Of a DNA stretch of 64,000 bases, positions 26,033-33,932 are shown piece by piece. A program made the translations under genes and the position numbers. The notes below the pieces were generated by a model, which did not search any database, was not told the origin of the DNA, and saw only the letters and a list, made by a program, of their open reading frames with translations. The stretch lies in NCBI RefSeq assembly GCF_900168125.1, contig NZ_FUZF01000019.1, positions 1 through 64,000 on the forward strand, read 5' to 3'. The first letter of the stretch is position 1. Each line of letters starts with the position of its first letter. The DNA is from Sphingobacterium nematocida (GTDB taxonomy: Bacteria > Bacteroidota > Bacteroidia > Sphingobacteriales > Sphingobacteriaceae).

Positions 26033-28645
26033 TTAAACGATAAAATCCTTAGCACGTGCTATAGCATTTGCTAAACCATTTGTATCCTTCCCTCCGGCAG
26101 TTGCGAAGAAAGGCTGTCCGCCTCCGCCGCCTTGGATATCTTTTGCCAGATCGCGCACGATGGCACCTGCATTCAAGCCCCTTTCTTTCACTAACTCTTC
26201 AGACACAACAACAGTCAAGCTAGGCTTACCATCAATATTCGCCCCTAAGACTAAGAAGAGGTTGTTCATTGCTCCCTTCAATGCGTATGCTAATGTCTTA
26301 ACCGCGTCAGCACTAGGCAGATCTACCTGCGTAGCCAAAAAGTTAATACCATTTACGACCTCTAATTTTTCATTCAATTCATTCTTCAGAGATAGTGAGC
26401 GTTCCTTTAAGAAATTATCAATTTCCTTTTTCAATGAGCCGTTCTCTTCCATAATCTTGGTTACTGCAGACACAAAATCTTTAGGATTGTTTAAGATTTC
26501 CTTCATATGTTGGAAAAGCTCAAAGTGCTCCCGGATAACAGCAGCAGCTTTTGTACCTGTAATAGCTTCTATCCTTCTGACACCTGCAGCTACCGCAGAC
26601 TCCGAAACAATTTTAAAGAACCCAATCTGACCTGTTGCCTTCACGTGCGTACCCCCACAAAGCTCTTTGGAGTACTGGTCATCAAAAGTTATAACACGCA
26701 CATAGTCGCCATACTTCTCGCCAAAAAGAGCTGTAACACCAGAATTAACGGCCTGTTGATACGGTACTTCTCGTTCTTCCTTCAACGAAATATTAGCACG
26801 GATTTTAGCATTTACAATATCCTCAACCGCTTTTATTTCCTCATAAGTCATTTTCGCAAAATGCGAAATATCGAATCTCAAAATATCTGCGGACACCAAT
26901 GATCCTTTTTGATTTACGTGATCACCCAAAACTTCTTTCAATGCAGCGTGCAACAAGTGAGTAGCCGAGTGATTGCTTTCTGTATCAATACGCTTAGCAA
27001 CGTCAACTCTAGCCTCGAAAGTTGCATCTATTTCCTCAGGAAGCTGATCTACAAAATGCACAATAAGTCCATTCTCTTTCTTAGTATCGGTTACTTTTAT
27101 TTTCTCCCCACGAACTGAAATTAAAAGTCCTGAATCTCCAACTTGACCTCCCCCCTCTGCGTAGAATGGCGTAACAGACAACACCAACTGAAACTGATCT
27201 TTCCCTTTAGCACTAACCTTACGATATTTTAAAATTTCAGTATTAGCCTGCAAACTGTCATACCCAACAAATTCAACATCATCCCCTTCATTTACTACAA
27301 CCCAGTCGCCGGTATCTATAACGGTAGCCGCTCTTGACCTTTCTTTTTGAATTTGCAAAGCCTTGTCAAACGCTTCCATATCGACAGTCAGTCCTTTCTC
27401 CCGTGCCAAGAGCTCAGTCAAGTCAATTGGAAAACCATAGGTATCAAATAGTTCAAAAGCAAACTCACCATCTATAACCTGATGACCTTCGGTATAATTT
27501 TCAAAACGCTGTATACCCGTTGTCAAAGTCCGTAAAAATGAAACCTCTTCCTCTAGCACTACTTTTTCTACGAAGTCTTGTTGTTGGTACAACTCGTCAA
27601 AGACACCCTTAAATTGCGCAGCCAAAACAGGCACCAGTTCGTGAAAAAATGGTTGCTTAAAATTAAGGAACGTATACGCATAACGCACCGCTCTTCTCAG
27701 AATTCTACGAATAACATATCCTGCTTTATTATTTGAAGGCAACTGTCCATCTGCAATTGCAAAACTCACAGCCCGGATATGGTCAGACAACACCCGCATA
27801 GCAATGTCTGTTTTTTCATCCGCACCATAAGCGATCCCTGATTTCTCTGCAATAAAAGAAATCAACGGTTGGAATACGTCGGTATCATAGTTGGAAGTTT
27901 TGCCCTGGATAGCACGCACCAATCGTTCGAATCCCATTCCAGTATCCACATGTTTTGCAGGAAGCGGTTCTAATGTTCCGTTCTTTAAACGGTTGAACTG
28001 CATAAAAACCAGATTCCAGACCTCAATTACCTGAGGGTGATCGGCATTAACGAGTTCCTGTCCCTTTTGACGAGCACGTTCTTCGTCCGTCCGCATATCA
28101 TAATGGATTTCTGAACAAGGTCCACAAGGCCCCATATCCCCCATTTCCCAAAAATTATCCTTTTTATTCCCCAATAAGATCCGATCTTCAGCAATAAATT
28201 CTTTCCAAAAATCATAAGCTTCTTGATCGCGGATCAACCCTTCAGAATCATCCCCTTCAAAAATGGTAACATACAATCTATCCTTATCAAGTTTATATAC
28301 CGTTGTAAACAGTTCCCAAGCCCAAGCAATAGCATCTTTCTTGAAATAATCCCCAAAAGACCAATTCCCCAACATTTCAAATAAGGTATGGTGGTACGTA
28401 TCGATTCCCACTTCCTCCAAATCATTATGTTTACCAGACACCCGCAAACAGCGTTGCGTATCCGCTATTCGCGAATATTTAACGACAGCCTCTCCTAAAA
28501 ACAAATCTTTAAACTGATTCATTCCAGCATTAGTAAACATTAATGTGGGGTCATTTTTCACCACTACAGGTGCTGATGGAACGATATGATGTGATCTATT
28601 TTTGAAAAATTCTAAAAACGCCTCGCGTATTTCTCTACTGGTCAT
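26033..28645 (-). CDS. alaS: Alanyl-tRNA synthetase
   Basis: This 870-residue protein has all AlaRS parts. The class II catalytic core shows FFKNRSHHIVPSAPVVVKND, LMFTNAGMNQFKDLFLG, and RCLRVSGKHNDLEEVG. The editing domain has HSATHLLHAALKEVLGDHV and ELCGGTHVKATGQIGFF, which supply the HxxxH and CxxxH zinc ligands. The C-terminal domain ends with GGGGGQPFFATAGG. It charges tRNA-Ala. The leader RNA (28646-28755) contains a degenerate tandem array with a 9-nt period. Confidence 0.98.
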   Translation of the reverse strand: MTSREIREAFLEFFKNRSHHIVPSAPVVVKNDPTLMFTNAGMNQFKDLFLGEAVVKYSRIADTQRCLRVSGKHNDLEEVGIDTYHHTLFEMLGNWSFGDYFKKDAIAWAWELFTTVYKLDKDRLYVTIFEGDDSEGLIRDQEAYDFWKEFIAEDRILLGNKKDNFWEMGDMGPCGPCSEIHYDMRTDEERARQKGQELVNADHPQVIEVWNLVFMQFNRLKNGTLEPLPAKHVDTGMGFERLVRAIQGKTSNYDTDVFQPLISFIAEKSGIAYGADEKTDIAMRVLSDHIRAVSFAIADGQLPSNNKAGYVIRRILRRAVRYAYTFLNFKQPFFHELVPVLAAQFKGVFDELYQQQDFVEKVVLEEEVSFLRTLTTGIQRFENYTEGHQVIDGEFAFELFDTYGFPIDLTELLAREKGLTVDMEAFDKALQIQKERSRAATVIDTGDWVVVNEGDDVEFVGYDSLQANTEILKYRKVSAKGKDQFQLVLSVTPFYAEGGGQVGDSGLLISVRGEKIKVTDTKKENGLIVHFVDQLPEEIDATFEARVDVAKRIDTESNHSATHLLHAALKEVLGDHVNQKGSLVSADILRFDISHFAKMTYEEIKAVEDIVNAKIRANISLKEEREVPYQQAVNSGVTALFGEKYGDYVRVITFDDQYSKELCGGTHVKATGQIGFFKIVSESAVAAGVRRIEAITGTKAAAVIREHFELFQHMKEILNNPKDFVSAVTKIMEENGSLKKEIDNFLKERSLSLKNELNEKLEVVNGINFLATQVDLPSADAVKTLAYALKGAMNNLFLVLGANIDGKPSLTVVVSEELVKERGLNAGAIVRDLAKDIQGGGGGQPFFATAGGKDTNGLANAIARAKDFIV

Positions 28646-28660
28646 GAAATTTATTTTAAA

Positions 28661-28741
28661 GTTATAGTAGTTATAAAAGTGATGTAAGTGATGAAGGTGT
28701 ATTTCATAACCGTCGTAACCTCTGTCACCATTGTAACTTTA
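28661..28741. repeat. Degenerate tandem array of nine 9-nt units in the alaS leader
   Basis: Nine consecutive 9-mers start at 28661 and keep an exact 9-nt phase: GTTATAGTA, GTTATAAAA, GTGATGTAA, GTGATGAAG, GTGTATTTC, ATAACCGTC, GTAACCTCT, GTCACCATT, GTAACTTTA. Eight begin with GT. The later units resemble the reverse complement of the earlier ones (GTNAC against GTNAT), so part of the RNA could pair. The array lies between the alaS promoter and start codon. Confidence 0.7.
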
Positions 28742-28754
28742 TTTTATAAACCGC

Positions 28755-28785
28755 CAAATTTACTCAAAATAGAGCGCTATTACAA
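28755..28785 (-). promoter_or_regulatory. alaS promoter
   Basis: On the reverse strand TTG (28783-28785), a 20-nt spacer and TAAATTTG (28755-28762) form a good Bacteroidota promoter. The leader would be about 105 nt and contains the 9-nt array. Upstream to 28995 only the A/T-rich region before the stress-protein gene was seen. Confidence 0.65.
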
Positions 28786-28995
28786 TTGATTTTTTTAGTG
28801 CATATGTAGCTTGACATCAAAACAACAAAACGCTTTAACTACAATAGACCACAACAAAAGATACACCCTATTTCAATGGTATTGCATTTTGTCAGATGTG
28901 ATTAATATCTCTTTTAAAACTAACCCTAATCACTAAAAAGTCAATTTATATTAGTAAATTTATTCTTTCTTACGATGTAGATAGTTAGCAGAAAT

Positions 28996-29844
28996 ATGAT
29001 AAAGAAAATAATAGTCCCTACAGACTTTTCAGACAACGCTTTAACCGCGACAAAATACGCGTGTAAGCTCGCGGTTCAAAACAATTATGCCATTCATCTT
29101 TTCCATTGTTACACGTCTAACTCTGCTCTTTTTGAGGAAGAAAAGGAAAATAATGAAACCAACATCCCTTTGTTGAAAGCAGACGTATTGATACTAGAAC
29201 TAAAAGAGAGCTTACAAAAAGAGTATCCTTTGCTGAGGTTTGAAACCACCTGCACTAGTGGCCTTATAGCAGAAGTTCTACCGACCATCGCTGTGGCTCC
29301 TCAATATGCGTTAATAGTAATGGGCACTACCGGCACTGGAAAAGGAAAATCCATCGTATGGGGAAGCAACACAAGTAGTATTACGACCAGAGCAAAAGTG
29401 CCCGTGATTGCAATACCAAATAATACAGATAGCTTCGCTTTACAGAATGTAGGAATGCTAACTAATTTCAAGGCGGAGGAATTAGACACGTTAAAAGAAT
29501 ACCTCACATTAGTAGCCCCGATCGAGAACTTGGATATTATCCACGTTTTTAGAGACTCAAAAGATGCAAGCGAAATTGAGCAACATCTAGACACATGGTC
29601 ATTTAATATCAAAAATCTCGATGGCACTGAAAACGTACGGAGTTTGGCTCAACCTATACACATCCAAGACGAAAATCTAGACAGCATCCCTGAGGTCATC
29701 AATCATATCATTAAAGAAAACAACTATGATATGCTTGTTGTTACTAAAACAAGAAAGTCGTTCTTTGAGCGACTTTTCAGAACATCGGTTTCTAAAGAAA
29801 TCGTACTTGATTTAGAACGTCCTACTTTTTTTGACAATAATTAA
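28996..29844 (+). CDS. Universal stress protein, two-domain
   Basis: This 282-residue protein starts with a UspA domain (MIKKIIVPTDFSDNALTATKYACKL). The nucleotide-binding signature near residues 110-145 is VMGTTGTGKGKSIVWGSNTS with VPVIAIP, of the ATP-binding G-x2-G-x9-G type. The second half is a diverged Usp domain without that motif. Such tandem proteins help in starvation and stress survival; a specific role is unknown. A second two-domain Usp gene begins 13 nt downstream, so the two form an operon and probably arose by duplication. Confidence 0.88.
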   Translation: MIKKIIVPTDFSDNALTATKYACKLAVQNNYAIHLFHCYTSNSALFEEEKENNETNIPLLKADVLILELKESLQKEYPLLRFETTCTSGLIAEVLPTIAVAPQYALIVMGTTGTGKGKSIVWGSNTSSITTRAKVPVIAIPNNTDSFALQNVGMLTNFKAEELDTLKEYLTLVAPIENLDIIHVFRDSKDASEIEQHLDTWSFNIKNLDGTENVRSLAQPIHIQDENLDSIPEVINHIIKENNYDMLVVTKTRKSFFERLFRTSVSKEIVLDLERPTFFDNN

Positions 29845-29857
29845 ATACGCAGATACC

Positions 29858-30718
29858 ATGGTAAAAAAAATACTTATCCCAGTAGACTTTTCAGAATATT
29901 CGAATAAAGCGATTGACTATGCACGTCAGCTTTCTAAAATAACGAAACACGATCTCGTGTTAATCCATGTTTTTACTGACCACAGCAACATATACCACAA
30001 TGCGACAGAGGACATAAATCTTGTCGATCCAAGAGTGGGCTCTGCCAAGAGAGAGATGGAAAAACTAATCACTGAATTAAACGAGAACGAACCAGATATT
30101 CTGGTGAGCAGTATCTTTACTGATGGCAACCTTTATGAGGAAATAGGGAAGCTAGTCACTCCTGAAGCCTATGACGCCATCATCATGGGGACCAAAGGTT
30201 CTTCTGGACTAGATGCTATGCTGATCGGCTCCAACATGTTCGACGTGTTTCTCAACACGAACACTCCTGTATTAGCCATACCATTTCAGGAAAAGAAATA
30301 TAAAACTGACAAAATAGGACTATTGTGTAATTTCAAGGATGGCGAGATTGCCGTTCTAAAACAAGCAACGGCACTTTATGGTACAGATTTCGAGCTGATA
30401 TTAATCCATATCAACTCCTCCGATGATAGCATCAAAAATCTTGACGTCAAATTCGATCAGTTTATTGAGCGCGTCATTGCTGAAACAGGTATTGACAACA
30501 TCTCTTATATAATCAAAGCCCAAGCATTCTTTATCCAATACAAAGAAGACATTTCATCAGCGATAGATTCTGTAATTGCAGATGAGCTATTGGATGTTCT
30601 ACTCGTCACCAAGAGCAAAAAAGGTTTTTTAAGAAAAATAGTTGAAGAAAACATCGTTAAACGGATGGCTTATCAGATCCAAATTCCAAAATTCTTCGCC
30701 CGCTCCACTACTTTGTAG
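29858..30718 (+). CDS. Universal stress protein, two-domain
   Basis: The start at 29858 (MVKKILIPVDFSEYSNKAIDYARQL) is chosen because the longer frame opens inside the preceding gene and adds no Usp residues. This gives 286 residues. The first Usp domain has IIMGTKGSSGLDAMLIGSNM followed by TPVLAIP, the ATP-binding signature. The second is diverged, as in its neighbour. The family alignment with the upstream gene includes both ends (for example KSKKGFLRKI here and KTRKSFFERL there). Confidence 0.88.
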   Translation: MVKKILIPVDFSEYSNKAIDYARQLSKITKHDLVLIHVFTDHSNIYHNATEDINLVDPRVGSAKREMEKLITELNENEPDILVSSIFTDGNLYEEIGKLVTPEAYDAIIMGTKGSSGLDAMLIGSNMFDVFLNTNTPVLAIPFQEKKYKTDKIGLLCNFKDGEIAVLKQATALYGTDFELILIHINSSDDSIKNLDVKFDQFIERVIAETGIDNISYIIKAQAFFIQYKEDISSAIDSVIADELLDVLLVTKSKKGFLRKIVEENIVKRMAYQIQIPKFFARSTTL

Positions 30719-30734
30719 ATTTCAATCCACAATG

Positions 30735-30766
30735 TCGCTATTTTAAAAGTAGCGATTTGTTCTTTG
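30735..30766 (+). terminator. Terminator of the universal stress gene pair
   Basis: TCGCTA at 30735-30740 pairs with TAGCGA at 30750-30755, with TTTT/AAAA inside the loop extending the stem, followed by a T-rich tail. Confidence 0.65.
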
Positions 30767-30781
30767 TATGTGACAAAGCAG

Positions 30782-30789
30782 TAGTTTTG
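30782..30789 (+). promoter_or_regulatory. Promoter -7 element of the OmpA-family gene
   Basis: TAGTTTTG fits TAnnTTTG. TTG occurs upstream at 30757-30759, with a somewhat long 22-nt spacer. The short leader carries CCCGATCATCTT. Confidence 0.45.
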
Positions 30790-30814
30790 CCCGATCATCT
30801 TTTAAAAATTAAAT

Positions 30815-32149
30815 ATGGAAATTAAAAATTTACGCAATTTATCATTGGTTATCGCAGCTGGATTAATCAGTAGCACATCTTACGGACAGAGCTCCAACAA
30901 CTCTAGCTCGACTCCATTTGCAGGTTCATCCGCCTACAAAACATGGTCTGTAGGTGTAAATGCAGGTCTTCTAAACCAGACCAACCTATTCCATTTCAAC
31001 CGTGAAGGATTTGATAAAATGGACAACAATGTAGGATACAGCGTTTACATTAAGAAACATATCTCCCCATCTTTTGGCTTAAAAGCCCAATATCTAGGTG
31101 GTAAAGTTGGTGGGACTAATGAGATTGCATCGAGCAGTCAAATCTCCAAGTTTGAGACAAAGACACCTTGGTCAGCAGCATTATCTGCAGAGTGGACTAT
31201 GGCAAACACGGATTGGATGTTTCTGAACAACATCATTAAACCTTATGCCGCTATAGGTTTAGGAGCTTTAAACTACGAAACAACAACTTTTGTTGGCTCC
31301 GCAAGCAATACAGCAGATTCTAAAACAAAATTATACGTACCTATAGATGCAGGGTTAAAATTTGCCGTTGCAAAAGGTATTAATCTAGACCTTGGTTACC
31401 AATTAAATTGGGCTAACAAAGATTTCAATGGTATCGTTTCAGGATCTATCAAAGAGGACCTGTTCACTTACATGCATGCAGGTATCGAGATCGCTCTTGG
31501 CGGAAGAGAAAAACCATTTTTAGCGCAGAGCAATCCTGTAGCGACACTTGTAAATGATTCAAACAAAAAGTACGATGCTTTAAAGGCAGAGAAAGATGCT
31601 CTAGCAGCTTCAAATGCGCAGTTAAAACTAAAACTAGATGAACTTTCTGCGGACCTAAGGGATGATGATGGTGATGGCGTAGCCAATAAATTTGACAAAT
31701 GCCCGAACACACCTGCAGGAGTAAAAGTTGATGGTGCGGGATGTCCATTGCCAGAGATGAAAAATGAAACTAAGGTAATCGAAAAGATCATCGTTACCGA
31801 AGAAGACAAAAAGGTTGTTGATGAAGCGATCAAAAACCTAGAGTTTGACTTAGGTAAGGCAACAATCCGTTCTACATCTCACGCTTCCTTAAATCGCGTA
31901 GCTTCTTTATTAATCGAAAAGAACTTCAGTTTAAAATTAGCAGGTCACACCGATAATACAGGTTCTTTACAGACCAACTTACGCCTTTCTAAAGAACGTG
32001 CTGAATCGGTAAAAGCCTACTTGGTATCCAAAGGCGCAAATGCTTCACGTATTGAAGCTGTAGGTTACGGTCCTAACCAACCGATCGCAACCAATGCTAC
32101 AGCTGAAGGACGTCAACAAAACCGTCGTGTAGAATTCACGTTATTCTAA
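30815..32149 (+). CDS. OmpA family outer-membrane protein
   Basis: This 444-residue protein has a signal peptide (ending near SSTSYGQ) and an N-terminal eight-stranded beta-barrel (about 45-235). A short coiled linker (YDALKAEKDALAASNAQLKL) precedes a thrombospondin type 3 calcium-binding repeat (DDDGDGVANKFDKCPNTPAG). The OmpA C-terminal domain follows (about 335-444), with LAGHTDNTGSLQTNLRLSKE and a closing GRQQNRRVEFTLF, which binds peptidoglycan. It tethers the outer membrane to the cell wall. Codon use suggests strong expression. The terminator after it is shared with a convergent permease gene. Confidence 0.95.
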   Translation: MEIKNLRNLSLVIAAGLISSTSYGQSSNNSSSTPFAGSSAYKTWSVGVNAGLLNQTNLFHFNREGFDKMDNNVGYSVYIKKHISPSFGLKAQYLGGKVGGTNEIASSSQISKFETKTPWSAALSAEWTMANTDWMFLNNIIKPYAAIGLGALNYETTTFVGSASNTADSKTKLYVPIDAGLKFAVAKGINLDLGYQLNWANKDFNGIVSGSIKEDLFTYMHAGIEIALGGREKPFLAQSNPVATLVNDSNKKYDALKAEKDALAASNAQLKLKLDELSADLRDDDGDGVANKFDKCPNTPAGVKVDGAGCPLPEMKNETKVIEKIIVTEEDKKVVDEAIKNLEFDLGKATIRSTSHASLNRVASLLIEKNFSLKLAGHTDNTGSLQTNLRLSKERAESVKAYLVSKGANASRIEAVGYGPNQPIATNATAEGRQQNRRVEFTLF

Positions 32150-32155
32150 CAGCAT

Positions 32156-32212
32156 AAAAGAGTAAAAGAAAAGAGGGAGCTTTATAAGCTCCCTCTTTTC
32201 TTTTACTCTTTT
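32156..32212. terminator. Long perfect bidirectional terminator overlapping the permease stop codon
   Basis: Arms 32156-32182 and 32186-32212 are perfectly complementary over 27 nt with a 3-nt loop (core AAGAGGGAGCTT). The stop codon of the reverse-strand permease (32203-32205) is inside the second arm. Confidence 0.9.
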
Positions 32213-33714
32213 CCTGACTCAATCTCTTTCCGTAAAACAGAATGCCTTTTGCCATATATAAAATATATAACAACGCCTATCAACATCCATATACCTAAAC
32301 GCTCCCAGCTTTCTAACGGCAAGGAAGCCATCATCAACACGCACACAATTATACCTAGAATTGGAATTAAAGGTACCAATGGTGTCTTAAATGGTCGATC
32401 CACATGTGGATTACGTTTACGCATCACAATAACACCTATACACACCAGCGTAAAGGCAAATAATGTCCCAATACTTACCATATGTCCCAATTCAGCTACC
32501 GGCACAAATCCCGCAAATAAACTAACAAAAACCATAAAAATAAGATTAGTCTTCCAAGGTGTCTGCCGTTTAGAAAGGTCTGAAAATACCTTTGGCAATA
32601 AACCATCTTTACTCATAGAATAGAACACTCTACTCTGTCCCAAAAGCATAACGAGAATAACAGATGTATATCCCGCAATGATAGTTACAATCATCGCAGT
32701 ATTTAAAAATGTATATCCTGTTTTTGCAAAAGCTGTTGCAACAGGCTTCGCATCCCCTTTAAAGTCTGTATAATGAGCCAACCCTGTCATCACATAAGAA
32801 AATAACACGTACAGTAATGTACAGATGACTAGGGAGCCGATAATCCCGATAGGCATTCCCTTTTTCGGATTAATTGCTTCCTGAGCGGCTGTACTTACCG
32901 CATCAAAACCAACAAAAGCGAAAAACAGAACTCCAGCAGCACGCAATACCCCCGATATCCCGAAATGACCAAAATACCCTTCTTTGAAAAAATCAAAGAC
33001 TCCTATCTTCCCTTCTTTTAATAACTCCTCCCCTTCATTCACAGGAATAAAAGGAGTATGATTTGCAGGATCGATAAATTGCCATCCTAGAGCAATAAAC
33101 AACACAACAACGGCTACCTTCAATACCACCAAAACATTATTTACCATCGAAGACTCTTGTGTACCCCGAATCAAAAGCAAAGACAAAAGACAGACGATGA
33201 TTATCGCAGGCAGATTAACAATACCACCAGAAAAGACTGTCCCGTCTGCCAAATGATGTTCTACCCAAGGAGAATACAGTAATTCATTGGGTAGAGCCAT
33301 CCCAAATATCTTGAGTAATTCGTTAAAATACTGAGACCAACTGGCAGCAACGGTAGCTCCAGCTAAAGCGTACTCCAACACCAGATCCCAACCGATAATC
33401 CATGCCATAAACTCTCCCATCGTAGCATAAGAGTAAGTATAAGCACTACCAGCAACAGGAATCATGGAGGCGAACTCCGCATAGCATAACCCAGCGAAGG
33501 CACAACCAACGGCAGCGATAATAAAAGAGAGCATCACCGCAGGTCCTGCATTCTCTGCTGCTGCAATGCCGGTTAGCGAAAATAAGCCTGCACCAATTAT
33601 TGCACCAACCCCCAAAGCGACGAGCCCTGAACTAGATAGCGTTCTTTTTAAAGTTCCCTCCCCGCTTTGCTCAGATTCAGCGACCAGTTTGGCTATTGAT
33701 TTTTTATACCACAT
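32203..33714 (-). CDS. APC family amino-acid permease
   Basis: This 503-residue membrane protein has about 12-14 hydrophobic segments. LGVGAIIGAGLFSLTGIAAAENAGPAV near residues 33-60 is the unwound first helix that binds substrate in this family. FAFVGFDAVSTAAQEAINPKKGMPIGI is the helix 6 signature of the cationic amino-acid transporter (CAT/YfnA) branch. The C-terminus (RPFKTPLVPLIPILGI) is also typical. It probably imports amino acids, perhaps basic ones. The substrate is inference. Confidence 0.9.
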   Translation of the reverse strand: MWYKKSIAKLVAESEQSGEGTLKRTLSSSGLVALGVGAIIGAGLFSLTGIAAAENAGPAVMLSFIIAAVGCAFAGLCYAEFASMIPVAGSAYTYSYATMGEFMAWIIGWDLVLEYALAGATVAASWSQYFNELLKIFGMALPNELLYSPWVEHHLADGTVFSGGIVNLPAIIIVCLLSLLLIRGTQESSMVNNVLVVLKVAVVVLFIALGWQFIDPANHTPFIPVNEGEELLKEGKIGVFDFFKEGYFGHFGISGVLRAAGVLFFAFVGFDAVSTAAQEAINPKKGMPIGIIGSLVICTLLYVLFSYVMTGLAHYTDFKGDAKPVATAFAKTGYTFLNTAMIVTIIAGYTSVILVMLLGQSRVFYSMSKDGLLPKVFSDLSKRQTPWKTNLIFMVFVSLFAGFVPVAELGHMVSIGTLFAFTLVCIGVIVMRKRNPHVDRPFKTPLVPLIPILGIIVCVLMMASLPLESWERLGIWMLIGVVIYFIYGKRHSVLRKEIESGKE

Positions 33715-33884
33715 AATTTAGTAAGTTAGTTTAATATTAATCCAAACCTAAAAAAAAATCGGCTATTTTCAATACACCTTTATCATTTTATATTTAACAG
33801 GAAGATTCGCTTACATCAACACAAAAAAGGACAGCTCATTAAATTTCAATCAATTACACACTAGGATTTATCAATTATTAGTTG

Positions 33885-33892
33885 TACCTTTG
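33885..33892 (+). promoter_or_regulatory. Promoter -7 element of the DEAD-box helicase gene
   Basis: TACCTTTG fits TAnnTTTG and lies 40 nt before the chosen ATG. It overlaps a spurious upstream extension of the frame, which supports the later start. Confidence 0.6.
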
Positions 33893-33932
33893 CAGCGCCT
33901 TAGGCAATAGTGCCTATTGTATAATTTATTTC

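Noticed and set aside
28646..28755. T-box riboswitch in front of alaS
   Set aside because: No T-box sequence or specifier loop was found, and T-boxes are mainly a Bacillota feature.
33882..33932. N-terminal extension of the DEAD-box helicase from a TTG codon
   Set aside because: The extension overlaps the TACCTTTG promoter element and has no similarity to helicase N-termini. The ATG at 33933 gives the standard start.
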